Source: JBOGNO01 sp050747245 (GTDB taxonomy: Bacteria > Acidobacteriota > Terriglobia > Acidiferrales > UBA7541). From it: 49,895 nucleotides of DNA. Location: positions 1 through 49,895 of the forward strand of contig JBOGNO010000018.1 of assembly GCA_050747245.1 (NCBI GenBank), written 5' to 3'. The notes under the pieces were generated by a model that saw only the letters and a list, made by a program, of their open reading frames with translations, was not told the DNA's origin and made no database searches. Position numbers and translations under genes: made by a program. Shown here in pieces: positions 26,309 to 34,466 of this stretch (position 1 is the first letter of the stretch; each line of letters begins with the position of its first letter).

Positions 26309-26650
26309 CTAGGGGATGCTACACTCGCGGAAGAGGATGCAACGGTGTTTTCTTCGCGGACGTGACTGGATGCTACCCTTGCACGCAGGGCGTTCGTTGC
26401 GGCAGTTCGTGGTAATATTCGGGTGATGAATGAGACCGCCGAAACAAAGAAGCCCAACGAGCATGCCGCCGAAGAGAATAAAGGTCCGCTGATTCACCGC
26501 GTGTGCATCAGTTGCAATAATATGTTCGTCGTGCCCCTTGACCACATAGACGAAAAACACTGCTCCAACTGCAAGAAGGAATAACGCGCACACGCCCGCT
26601 ACGAGTGCGCTTTTCGCCAGTTGGCGGATTGCCTTTGCGCGCGGGGTCAC
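26309..26650 (-). CDS. Small membrane protein, unknown
   Basis: A 113-residue reading frame from GTG 26650. It has two hydrophobic segments, about residues 14-35 (ALVAGVCALFLLAVGAVFF) and 54-72 (FILFGGMLVGLLCFGGL), and a basic N-terminus (TPRAKAIRQLAK). The C-terminal 40 residues look non-conserved and Arg/Cys-rich. I know no family. It is divergent from the NatA-like gene with 74 bp between starts. The frame may be real only in its first 75 residues. Confidence 0.45.
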   Translation of the reverse strand: MTPRAKAIRQLAKSALVAGVCALFLLAVGAVFFVYVVKGHDEHIIATDAHAVNQRTFILFGGMLVGLLCFGGLIHHPNITTNCRNERPACKGSIQSRPRRKHRCILFRECSIP

Positions 26651-26724
26651 AAGAAATATTCTCGCGAGTGTTTGCGTAATACATGCATGGCAGCATCCCT
26701 CGGAATTCCAAGAAGAGGTGAGTA

Positions 26725-27462
26725 GTGATCGAAGCGCGGCAACTGGTAAAAGTATTCGCGCAGAAAGGTAAAGACGATCTGCGCGCGGTAGACGGCGTCA
26801 GCTTTCGTTGCCAGCCCGGGGAGATTTACGGGCTTCTGGGCGCGAATGGCGCGGGCAAGACCACGACGCTGCGGATGCTGGCGACCATCCTGAAGCCGAC
26901 GTCGGGCACGGCAAGCGTCGCCGGTTGCGACTTGCTGGCGGAACCCGAAAAAGTCCGGCACCGCATCGGGTTCCTCTCCACAGCGACGGCCTTATACGGC
27001 AGGCTGACGGCACAGGAGATGGTGGAATACTTCGGGCGGCTGCACGGGCTGGAGGAGGCACCGCTTCAAAAGCGTATCCAGGAACTCTTCGAGCGCCTGG
27101 ACATGACGAAATTTCACGAAGTGCGCTGCGACAAACTCTCGACGGGAATGAAGCAGAAGGTGTCCATAGCGCGCACCCTGGTGCACGACCCGCCGGTGAT
27201 GGTGTTCGACGAACCGACGTTGGGGCTGGACGTGATGGCCGCGCGGAGCATCGTGAGCTTCATCCGCGAATGCCGATCGCTGGGAAAGACGGTAATATTT
27301 TCGACGCACGTGATGAGCGAAGTGGAAAAACTCTGCGACCGCATCGGGATCATTCATCATGGGCGTTTACTCGCGGAGGGTACTCTCGCGAACCTGCGCG
27401 AGCAGCATAAGAAACAGGACCTGGAAGACATCTTCGTCGATGTGATCGGAGCGGCAGCGTGA
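26725..27462 (+). CDS. ABC-2 exporter ATPase, NatA-like
   Basis: A 245-residue ABC ATPase. Walker A is GANGAGKTT, the signature is LSTGMKQKV, Walker B is VMVFDEPT and the switch His is in STHVMSEVEKLCDR. Sequence style and the following permease match NatA of the NatAB sodium exporter group, although many such pairs export other compounds. GTG 26725 follows a purine-rich AAGAAGAGGTGAG. The stop overlaps the next start by GTGA, so ATPase and permease are coupled. Confidence 0.9.
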   Translation: MIEARQLVKVFAQKGKDDLRAVDGVSFRCQPGEIYGLLGANGAGKTTTLRMLATILKPTSGTASVAGCDLLAEPEKVRHRIGFLSTATALYGRLTAQEMVEYFGRLHGLEEAPLQKRIQELFERLDMTKFHEVRCDKLSTGMKQKVSIARTLVHDPPVMVFDEPTLGLDVMAARSIVSFIRECRSLGKTVIFSTHVMSEVEKLCDRIGIIHHGRLLAEGTLANLREQHKKQDLEDIFVDVIGAAA

Positions 27463-28664
27463 ATCTACGGAACGCGGGAATCGTCTATCGCAAGGAAATG
27501 ATGGATTCGCTGCGCGACCGGCGCACCATTATCTCCATGGTGGTGGTGCCGATTATTGTTTTCCCAATAATGACCGTGGGAATGGGCTACCTCGCGTTGT
27601 CGGCCATGGATAAGTTACAAGCGGAATCCGCCAACGTGATGATTCATGGCGGTGAAGATTCACCCAAAGTCGTGCAGGCGCTGCACGCGATGGAGGGCGC
27701 GAATTGGAAGCCCTTCGATCCCGCAGCGACCGAAATGATCCGCAATAAGGGCGTGCAGGCTGTGGTCGAGATTCCGCCCGGTTTCGACGCAGCCATGGAG
27801 GGGGGAAAGCCGGAGAAAATCACGGTCGATTATTTCGAGGGCGACATGCGTTCGTCGTACGTGAAGAAATCTTTGGAGAAGACTCTTGACGCGTACAGTG
27901 ATCGCCTGGTCAAAGAGCGCCTAGCATCGCGCAATTTGCCGGCTGCAATTCTCGAACCCTTCGACGTCACGACCCAGGACGTATTACCTACGCAGAATTC
28001 CAGTATCCGCAAGATGGGCGGCATGATTCCCTACCTGATCATTCTTCTATGCCTGACAGGTGCAATGTATCCGGCGATGGACCTGACCGCAGGCGAAAAA
28101 GAGCGCGGCACGATGGAAACGATTCTGTGCAGTCCCGTCAGTCGGAGGGATCTGGTCTTCGGTAAATTTCTGATGGTGTTCACGGCCTCGCTGGCCACGG
28201 CGATGCTTTCCATTGTGTCCATGTACGCCTCCATCTGGTGGGCGCACAATCATGCTGCGGGGCTGGGAGGGGAGGACAATCCCTTCGGGGCGATACTCGA
28301 TCCCAGCAGCCTAGTGGCGGTGATCCTGATGGTTATGCCGCTCTCGGTTTTGTTTTCGGCTGTGCTGATAACCGTGGCGCTGTTCGCCAAGAGCTACCGC
28401 GAGGCGCAAAGCTACATCACGCCGTTGCTGTTCGTGGTGATCTTGCCGGCGGTGGCGGCCCTGCTCCCGGGAATAGAATTGAATGCGCGCACGGCGCTCA
28501 TTCCTATCCTTTCGACGTGCCTGGTAAGCAAGGAGATCGTGGCCGGGAATCATCCGTGGGGCTACATCGCGCTGGTATTCGCCATGTCCGGAGTCTATGG
28601 CCTGGCGGCCATCATCCTTGCGGTGAAAATGTTCACCCGCGAAGAAGTTCTGTTTCGCACGTAA
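27459..28664 (+). CDS. ABC-2 permease, NatB-like
   Basis: A 401-residue ABC-2 permease: a first helix near residues 26-48 (ISMVVVPIIVFPIMTVGMGY), a large extracytoplasmic domain (about 50-185), then five further helices with the family motif AGEKERGTMETILCSPVSR between helices 2 and 3. It pairs with the overlapping NatA-like ATPase. Substrate unknown; sodium or drug export is the family precedent. Confidence 0.88.
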   Translation: MNLRNAGIVYRKEMMDSLRDRRTIISMVVVPIIVFPIMTVGMGYLALSAMDKLQAESANVMIHGGEDSPKVVQALHAMEGANWKPFDPAATEMIRNKGVQAVVEIPPGFDAAMEGGKPEKITVDYFEGDMRSSYVKKSLEKTLDAYSDRLVKERLASRNLPAAILEPFDVTTQDVLPTQNSSIRKMGGMIPYLIILLCLTGAMYPAMDLTAGEKERGTMETILCSPVSRRDLVFGKFLMVFTASLATAMLSIVSMYASIWWAHNHAAGLGGEDNPFGAILDPSSLVAVILMVMPLSVLFSAVLITVALFAKSYREAQSYITPLLFVVILPAVAALLPGIELNARTALIPILSTCLVSKEIVAGNHPWGYIALVFAMSGVYGLAAIILAVKMFTREEVLFRT

Positions 28665-28764
28665 TAGCAGGTGCTTCGAATTTGTTGCTTCCCTAAGGAT
28701 ATTTGCGCGTCTAACAAGAAGGCTCGTGTAATCCGGCAAGATCGGAATTAAAATCGCTGGTTTG

Positions 28765-29781
28765 ATGGCTGAAAACTCCATCGTTCACGTCCGCGAGCTC
28801 TCCAAACACTTCCGCACGTTTCATCGCCGCGAAGGGGTCTGGGGTGGGATCCAGAACCTCGTCGTGCGGGACTACCGCACGATCAAAGCAGTGGACCGCG
28901 TTTCGTTTGAAATTGCGCAGGGCGAGACGGTCGGCTACATCGGCCCGAATGGAGCGGGGAAATCCACCACGATCAAAATGCTCACGGGCATCCTGGTTCC
29001 CAGCGACGGCGAAGTGGTGGTGAACGGTTTCGTGCCGTTCCGGCAGCGGCGGCAATACGTGAAGACCATAGGCGTGGTGTTCGGGCAGCGCACACAACTG
29101 TGGTGGGATATTGCGGTGATCGAATCGTTCAAGTTGCTGCGGCGAATCTACGACGTTTCCGAGCGCGATTTCGCCGCGCGCATGGAGCGTTTCGACGACA
29201 TCCTTGGCATCAAGGAATATCTGCACACGCCGGTGCGCAAGTTGTCGCTCGGCGAGCGCATGCGCTGCGACCTGGCCGCGGCATTGCTGCACAATCCCCC
29301 ACTGCTCTTCCTGGATGAGCCGACGATCGGGCTCGATGTGGTGGCCAAGGACCACATTCGGCAATTTCTCCGCGCCATCAATCAGGAGTTTCGCACCACC
29401 ATTCTGCTGACCACGCACGACCTGGACGACATCGAGGAAATCTGCCGGCGCATCATGATCATTGACCACGGCCGCGTCCTTTTCGACGGGCTGCTCGATT
29501 TGCTGAAGGAGAAACTTCTGCGCACCAAGCAGATAAAATTCGCTCTGAAAGAGAGTTCGCAGGCCGCGGCGCTGGGCTCGTTTGCGAGCAACGGCTGCGT
29601 GCTCGAGCGCGTGGACGAAATGACTTACCGCATCCGCTTCGACCGCACGCAGGTCTCGACCGCCGATCTCGTCCGCCGCATTCTCGCCGATGTGGAAGTT
29701 CGCGACCTGGTGATTGAAGATGAATCCATCGAGGAAGTCGTGAAGCGCATCTACGCCGGTGAAGTGCGGAGTTTTTCATGA
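28765..29781 (+). CDS. ABC-2 exporter ATPase (DUF990-associated)
   Basis: A 338-residue ATPase. The first ~60 residues are an extended N-terminus typical of the group that pairs with DUF990 permeases. Walker A is GPNGAGKST, the signature is LSLGERMRCDLAAALLH, Walker B LLFLDEPTIGLD, and the switch region TTHDLDDIEEICRR. The last 80 residues form a regulatory tail. ATG 28765 is preferred to the TTG immediately before it. The gene is followed by a small membrane protein and two different permeases. Confidence 0.9.
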   Translation: MAENSIVHVRELSKHFRTFHRREGVWGGIQNLVVRDYRTIKAVDRVSFEIAQGETVGYIGPNGAGKSTTIKMLTGILVPSDGEVVVNGFVPFRQRRQYVKTIGVVFGQRTQLWWDIAVIESFKLLRRIYDVSERDFAARMERFDDILGIKEYLHTPVRKLSLGERMRCDLAAALLHNPPLLFLDEPTIGLDVVAKDHIRQFLRAINQEFRTTILLTTHDLDDIEEICRRIMIIDHGRVLFDGLLDLLKEKLLRTKQIKFALKESSQAAALGSFASNGCVLERVDEMTYRIRFDRTQVSTADLVRRILADVEVRDLVIEDESIEEVVKRIYAGEVRSFS

Positions 29782-29830
29782 GTCCTGGCGACGAAGCGCT
29801 GCGGCCGAAACAGACGGGCGGAAAATAGTG

Positions 29831-30166
29831 ATGCCTCCATTCCTCGCTCGGTTGGAGCTGGTGATTCTTGCCGCGATACTGTTATCCGACTTCGCCATCG
29901 TTTTCGGCATCGCTTATAGCGCGGGAATGGGCAAGCCTAGGTTCAAGATTCGAGAGCACTATTTCGTAGCCTGGATTTGCTCGGGGATTTTGGCTTTTCC
30001 TTTTCTAACTTTCGGCCGGACTCCCTATGTTTTCAGTTATATGAAGTGGTTTATGCGAGTCGCTTCAGGCTGTTTGTTCTTCCTCCTCTCGGGGATCAGT
30101 GCGGGCTGTCTTCTTGGTGGCCTTCTGTTTCGAAGAGGAACACCAAAGAATCAGGAAGCTAAATGA
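29831..30166 (+). CDS. Small three-helix membrane protein in an ABC operon
   Basis: A 111-residue protein with hydrophobic segments near residues 8-30 (LELVILAAILLSDFAIVFGI), 45-62 and 75-100. It overlaps the next permease start by ATGA (30163-30166), so it is translated with the ABC exporter. I know no family. It may be an accessory subunit of the exporter or an inserted unrelated gene. GGCGGAAAATAG before ATG 29831 is a weak ribosome site; an in-frame earlier start at 29759 lies inside the ATPase gene. Confidence 0.6.
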   Translation: MPPFLARLELVILAAILLSDFAIVFGIAYSAGMGKPRFKIREHYFVAWICSGILAFPFLTFGRTPYVFSYMKWFMRVASGCLFFLLSGISAGCLLGGLLFRRGTPKNQEAK

Positions 30167-30975
30167 GCACTGTCCCGGCCGCGCTCGCCCCCTACCGTGA
30201 ATTCGCGCGAGTAGGGTTCGTCAACATCCTAGCGTTCCGCATGCGGTATTTCACGGGCGTGATCACCTATCTGCTAAATGTCACCGTGTACTTTTTCATT
30301 TACCGCGCAGTTTTCAGCTCGGGACAGACCATTGCGGGTTACAACCTCGGCCAGATGGTCACCTACGTGAGCGTCGGATGGATCATTCGCTCGTTTTACT
30401 GGAACACGATTGATCAGGAGATGGCCTACGAGGTGATCGAAGGCAAAATCGCCATGGACCTGATCAAGCCGGTATCTGTGCCGTGGATGTGGATTTCGCG
30501 GGCCATGGGCGAATCGGCGTTCCGGCTGGGGTTGCTGACGGCGCCGGTCGCTGTCCTGGTGGCGCTGATTTTTCCCGTGGGACGGCCGGCGTCTGCCATT
30601 CATTTCGCGTTGTTCTGCGTCTCGGTTCTCGGCAGCTTTTTTCTGATGGGCGCGATCAATTTCATGATCGGGACGTGCGCGATACCGCTCAAATCCATTC
30701 TCGCGCTGATCCGCGCGAAATTCTGGCTCATCGAACTGCTTTCGGGCGTGCTCATACCCATGAAGTTTTTCCCCGAGCGCGTGCAGGCGGTGCTCGCGTG
30801 GCTGCCTTTCGAGCACATCGCCTACACGCCACTGCAAATCTATCTGGGAATGTTCACGCTTCCGCAGGCAGCGCGCGCGCTGGCGATTGAATGGCTTTGG
30901 GTGGCACTGTTGCTCGGGCTGGCACACCTGTGGTGGAGCCGCGCGCTGCGCAAAATTTCCATCCACGGAGGCTGA
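30163..30975 (+). CDS. ABC-2 family permease, DUF990 type (first)
   Basis: A 270-residue six-helix permease of the ABC2_membrane_6/DUF990 type. After a short cytosolic start it has helix 1 with a YFTGVITYLLNVTVYFFIYR pattern, the coupling-helix region VIEGKIAMDLIKPVSVPW and later LIELLSGVLIPMKFFP. This coupling motif with an E.GK.. then L..P pattern is shared with the next permease. The two should form a heterodimer with the ATPase at 28765. Confidence 0.88.
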   Translation: MSTVPAALAPYREFARVGFVNILAFRMRYFTGVITYLLNVTVYFFIYRAVFSSGQTIAGYNLGQMVTYVSVGWIIRSFYWNTIDQEMAYEVIEGKIAMDLIKPVSVPWMWISRAMGESAFRLGLLTAPVAVLVALIFPVGRPASAIHFALFCVSVLGSFFLMGAINFMIGTCAIPLKSILALIRAKFWLIELLSGVLIPMKFFPERVQAVLAWLPFEHIAYTPLQIYLGMFTLPQAARALAIEWLWVALLLGLAHLWWSRALRKISIHGG

Positions 30976-30984
30976 GCACCGTCG

Positions 30985-31776
30985 ATGCGGCGATACATTC
31001 AACTCCTCGGCGAATACTTCGCGCAATACGCGAAAGTGCGCGTCAGCTATCGGGGCGATTTCCTCATCAGCCTCGGTACCAGCTTCGCCGCCACGATTTT
31101 TTCGCTGGCCTTCGTCCTGGTGCTCTTCTCGAAAGCGCCGAGCCTGGGCGGATGGAGCCGCGACGAGGAGATTTTTCTTTACGGCTTCTCGCTCATTCCC
31201 TTCGGGCTCTATAACATTCTGAGCCTGAACATCTACGAGTTCGGAAACAGTTACATCATCGAAGGGAAGTTCGACCGCGTCCTGCTGCGGCCAATCGCCG
31301 CGCTCTTTCAGGTGCTGTTTGAAGCGTTTCGCCTGGAATCGCTGCAGGAAGTGGCCACGGGAGTGTTCTGCGTGGTGTGGGCGGCACGCCGGCTGCACTT
31401 GCAGTGGACCGCCGCGGACGCGGTGCTGATGGTTTTCTGGGCGGCGGGCGGAGCAGTGATTTACATTTCGTTTTTCACGCTGTTGAGCACGATTTCTTTC
31501 TGGTTTGAGGACCGCATCGGAGTCCATCCGCCGATCTGGAACGTCATCGCGTTCGGCCGCTACCCGCTTTCGATTTATAGCGGCGCGATTCAATTCCTGC
31601 TGAGCTGGATCGTGCCGTTCGCATTCGCTTCGTTTTATCCCAGCGTGCGGCTGCTGGGCCGCGCGCAATTTCATGCTTACGCGCTCTACATTCCGCTCGT
31701 GGCCGCGGCATGTCTTACGGTGACGCTCTTTTCCTGGAGCCGCGGCGTGCGCCACTACTCCTCGACTGGCTCCTGA
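30985..31776 (+). CDS. ABC-2 family permease, DUF990 type (second)
   Basis: A 263-residue six-helix permease starting nine bases after the first one ends. It shares the EGKFDRVLLRPIAALFQVL coupling segment with VIEGKIAMDLIKPV of its partner and has the typical RYPLSIYSG and IVPFAFASFYP stretch near the last helices. With the ATPase and the first permease it makes a complete exporter of unknown substrate. Acidobacteria often carry several of these. Confidence 0.88.
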   Translation: MRRYIQLLGEYFAQYAKVRVSYRGDFLISLGTSFAATIFSLAFVLVLFSKAPSLGGWSRDEEIFLYGFSLIPFGLYNILSLNIYEFGNSYIIEGKFDRVLLRPIAALFQVLFEAFRLESLQEVATGVFCVVWAARRLHLQWTAADAVLMVFWAAGGAVIYISFFTLLSTISFWFEDRIGVHPPIWNVIAFGRYPLSIYSGAIQFLLSWIVPFAFASFYPSVRLLGRAQFHAYALYIPLVAAACLTVTLFSWSRGVRHYSSTGS

Positions 31777-31833
31777 AGCCTACCGCGCAGAAACATCCTT
31801 CCACGTAAATTCGTATCCTTCATTAGAGGGAAA

Positions 31834-32757
31834 ATGCGCAGGTATTACATCTTCGCGGGCGTAACCGCCGTGCTGTTGGCTGCCATGGCGGTCATAGGAG
31901 TGGCGCTCGGCCGCGGCATGCCCCACCCCCCGCGTTTGCCTCTGGCGCCGGGCCGTGTCGGCGAAGCGGACAGAATGTTTGCAAGTCTTGGCGCAGTGAA
32001 AAGCGATTTCGTTGTACGCGCCCAGGATGGCGTCGTGCTTCGAGGTTGGAAGGTCATACCCGTGATGCCCAGCCATGATTGGGTGCTGTTGTTTCATGGA
32101 ATTTCCGACAATCGCCTTGGCATGCTCGGCTACGCCGAATTTCTTGTGCGCTCGGGATACAGTGTGGTGTTGATGGACTCGCGCGCGCACGGCGAAAGCG
32201 GAGGCAGTGAAGCCACGTTCGGCTGGCTGGAGCGCCGCGACGTGCAGGCCATTACGGACGCGCTCTTTGCAAACGAGCCGGTGAGACATCTTTTCGCGCT
32301 GGGCGAATCCATGGGCGGAGCGATTGCGTTACAGGCGGCGGCAATCGAACCGCGGATTGCCGCCGTCGTTGCCGAGAGTCCCTTCAGCACACTGCGCGAG
32401 GTCTCCTACGACTACGTGGGAATGCACTGGAGCCCGTTGCTGGGCAGGACGCTGCTGTGGCCACTTGATCGCTACGCGCTGAATGTTGCAGAGCGAAACG
32501 GTAAATTCCGCGTGGACGACGTCTCGCCGGAGGCTGCGGTCGCTCAGCGAGCATTTCCTGTACTGCTGATTTGTGATGCGCTCGACCACACGATTCCCTG
32601 CCGCCACGCGAAAAAAATCTTCGCCGCTGCTCGCGGGCCGAAGGAATTCTGGGAAGTTGAGGGCGCAGGGCACACCGGAGCGTACGGAGTGAGGCCGGAA
32701 GAATTCGAGCGGCGCGTCCTGCAGTTTTTTAGAGAGACCGCGACTCAACAAAAATAA
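31834..32757 (+). CDS. Membrane-anchored alpha/beta hydrolase
   Basis: A 307-residue hydrolase. The N-terminus (MRRYYIFAGVTAVLLAAMAVI) is an uncleaved anchor or signal. The nucleophile elbow is GESMGG (Ser nucleophile), the oxyanion stretch is LLFHGISDNR, and the acid and base are probably the Asp in CDALDHTIP and the His in GAGHTG. It resembles the BAAT/dipeptidyl-like and YqkD group of exported hydrolases, with ester or peptide substrates unknown. It follows the ABC exporter on the same strand after 57 bp and may belong to that operon. Confidence 0.85.
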   Translation: MRRYYIFAGVTAVLLAAMAVIGVALGRGMPHPPRLPLAPGRVGEADRMFASLGAVKSDFVVRAQDGVVLRGWKVIPVMPSHDWVLLFHGISDNRLGMLGYAEFLVRSGYSVVLMDSRAHGESGGSEATFGWLERRDVQAITDALFANEPVRHLFALGESMGGAIALQAAAIEPRIAAVVAESPFSTLREVSYDYVGMHWSPLLGRTLLWPLDRYALNVAERNGKFRVDDVSPEAAVAQRAFPVLLICDALDHTIPCRHAKKIFAAARGPKEFWEVEGAGHTGAYGVRPEEFERRVLQFFRETATQQK

Positions 32758-32807
32758 AAGTGGGAAGGCAAGCCCGCTACTCGCGGCGGGAAATTTTCCA
32801 GGCAATC

Positions 32808-34466
32808 TCAAAGCATTTTGATGATGAGGATGACGCGGTCATCCTCGTGCGTGCCGCCGCGCGAGAAGAGGTCCACCTCGGCGAGCACCTTTTCCACGAT
32901 TTCCTGCGCGGGAGCCAGACGCTCTCGGCGCACAAGCTCGACTAGGCGCTCGGAACCGAATTCGTCATCGTCTTTATTCATCGCCTCGGTGATTCCGTCG
33001 GTGCAGGCCACCAGTATGTCGCCCGGCTTGAGCGGCACGCAGCCGCGGTCGTAAACTGTGCCGGGGAAAAGACCCGCCACCATTCCGCCTTCGCGGAGGA
33101 ATTCGGCCGAGCCATCGGCATGGACGACCGCGGGCGGAACGTGTCCGGCATTGACGTAGTGAATGGCCGGATGGCGCTGGTCGAGCAGACAGACGAACAT
33201 GGTCATGTACTTTTGTCCGCGGGTATCATTGAGCATCATGTCGCTCAGTGAGCTGACCAGCCGTTCGAGCGAATGCAAATGAGCCAGGAGGGCGTGCAGC
33301 GTGGCCTGTAGGTTGGCCATGACCATCGCCGAACTGACGCCCTTGCCTTCGACGTCCGCCACCACGGTCAGCAGCGTATCCGGCCCGATCGGAACAAAGT
33401 CGTAATAGTCGCCGCCCACCATGAGCGACGGCCGGTGACTTACATAGATATCGAACCCGGCGATTTGCGGAGGGGCTTCTGGCAAAAGTCCCTGTTGAAT
33501 GCTCCGTGCGAGCGCCAGATCGCGTTCCATTTTTTGCTTGGCCAGTCGTTCGCGGTGGAGCTGCGCATTCTCCAGTGCCAGAGCCACGTGGTCGGAAAGC
33601 GCGCGCAGGAAATTATCGTCACCCGCGGTGAACGCGCCGGTCTTCTTATTGAGCAGTTGCAGCACGCCAACGACCTCGCCATCCTTGCCGCGAATCGGCA
33701 GGCACAGGAGCGATTTCGTGCGATAGCCGAGTCGGCGGTCCACTTCGGGCTCGAAGCGGGCATCCTCATACACGTCGGCGAGATTCACGGCTTCGCCATG
33801 CTGGGCCACCCAACCGGCGATGCCGCGGCTCGTGGGCAGCCGGATCTCGTGCTGCTGGAGACCGAGGCCGACAAGCGACCAGATTTCATTCGTAGCCTTG
33901 TCGTAAAGAAAGACCGTGCCGCGGTCGGCATGGGTTTGCCGGGTGGCGAGCCGCAGAATGATGTTGATGAGCTCGCCGAGATCCAGCGTGGAGTTCAGTT
34001 GCTTGGCGGCCTCCACAATCGTCGAAAGTTCGACGACTGCGGTTTTCCGCTCGCTCGCCTCCAGCGCCACCTCAGCGTAGCGGCGAAAAAGCTCCAGCCA
34101 GCTTTGCATTTCTGCCGTGAGGCTTCCTGCGGAATGAGCTTCGAGGACCGCGAGGCGCTCTTGCTCCGGCCCCAGCCCGCAGAGCAAAAGGCTGCCGTTG
34201 GACGAAGCAGAACCGCCGCCCGCAAACATTTCCCCTATCGCTTCCGCGCGGGCGGCCGGCAATTCGCCCTTTTCGTGCCAGACTACCGGCGAACCTTTTT
34301 CCAGACGCCACAGCCGCGCTCCGGAAAAGCCTCGCTCCGCCGCGACGATCGCAACGACCTGCCCAGCGATTTCGCCCGGGCTTGCCTCCGGCTGGAGCGT
34401 GCCGATCGAGCGAGCAAGATTCTCCAGCGGTGAACCTGTGGCTCGTTTTGTCGGAGTCTTCTTCAT
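32808..34466 (-). CDS. GAF-SpoIIE (PP2C-type) serine phosphatase
   Basis: A 552-residue cytosolic phosphatase with a GAF domain at about 150-310 (LINIILRLATRQTHADRGTV, then SRGIAGWVA, NLADVYEDARF, SLLCLPI) and a C-terminal RsbU/SpoIIE PP2C domain. In the latter VGGDYYDFVPI and VVADVEGKGV hold the metal-binding Asp residues, and CTDGITEAMN with DDRVILI close the site. ATG 34466 overlaps the upstream gene's stop (ATGA). It probably dephosphorylates an anti-anti-sigma or similar partner in response to a small ligand. The partner kinase/antagonist is not in the window. Confidence 0.9.
   Translation of the reverse strand: MKKTPTKRATGSPLENLARSIGTLQPEASPGEIAGQVVAIVAAERGFSGARLWRLEKGSPVVWHEKGELPAARAEAIGEMFAGGGSASSNGSLLLCGLGPEQERLAVLEAHSAGSLTAEMQSWLELFRRYAEVALEASERKTAVVELSTIVEAAKQLNSTLDLGELINIILRLATRQTHADRGTVFLYDKATNEIWSLVGLGLQQHEIRLPTSRGIAGWVAQHGEAVNLADVYEDARFEPEVDRRLGYRTKSLLCLPIRGKDGEVVGVLQLLNKKTGAFTAGDDNFLRALSDHVALALENAQLHRERLAKQKMERDLALARSIQQGLLPEAPPQIAGFDIYVSHRPSLMVGGDYYDFVPIGPDTLLTVVADVEGKGVSSAMVMANLQATLHALLAHLHSLERLVSSLSDMMLNDTRGQKYMTMFVCLLDQRHPAIHYVNAGHVPPAVVHADGSAEFLREGGMVAGLFPGTVYDRGCVPLKPGDILVACTDGITEAMNKDDDEFGSERLVELVRRERLAPAQEIVEKVLAEVDLFSRGGTHEDDRVILIIKML

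Noticed and set aside
30274..31755. A 493-codon minus-strand frame
   Set aside because: It is opposite two well-supported ABC permeases; its composition (Arg, His, Gln, Glu) is that of an antisense shadow.
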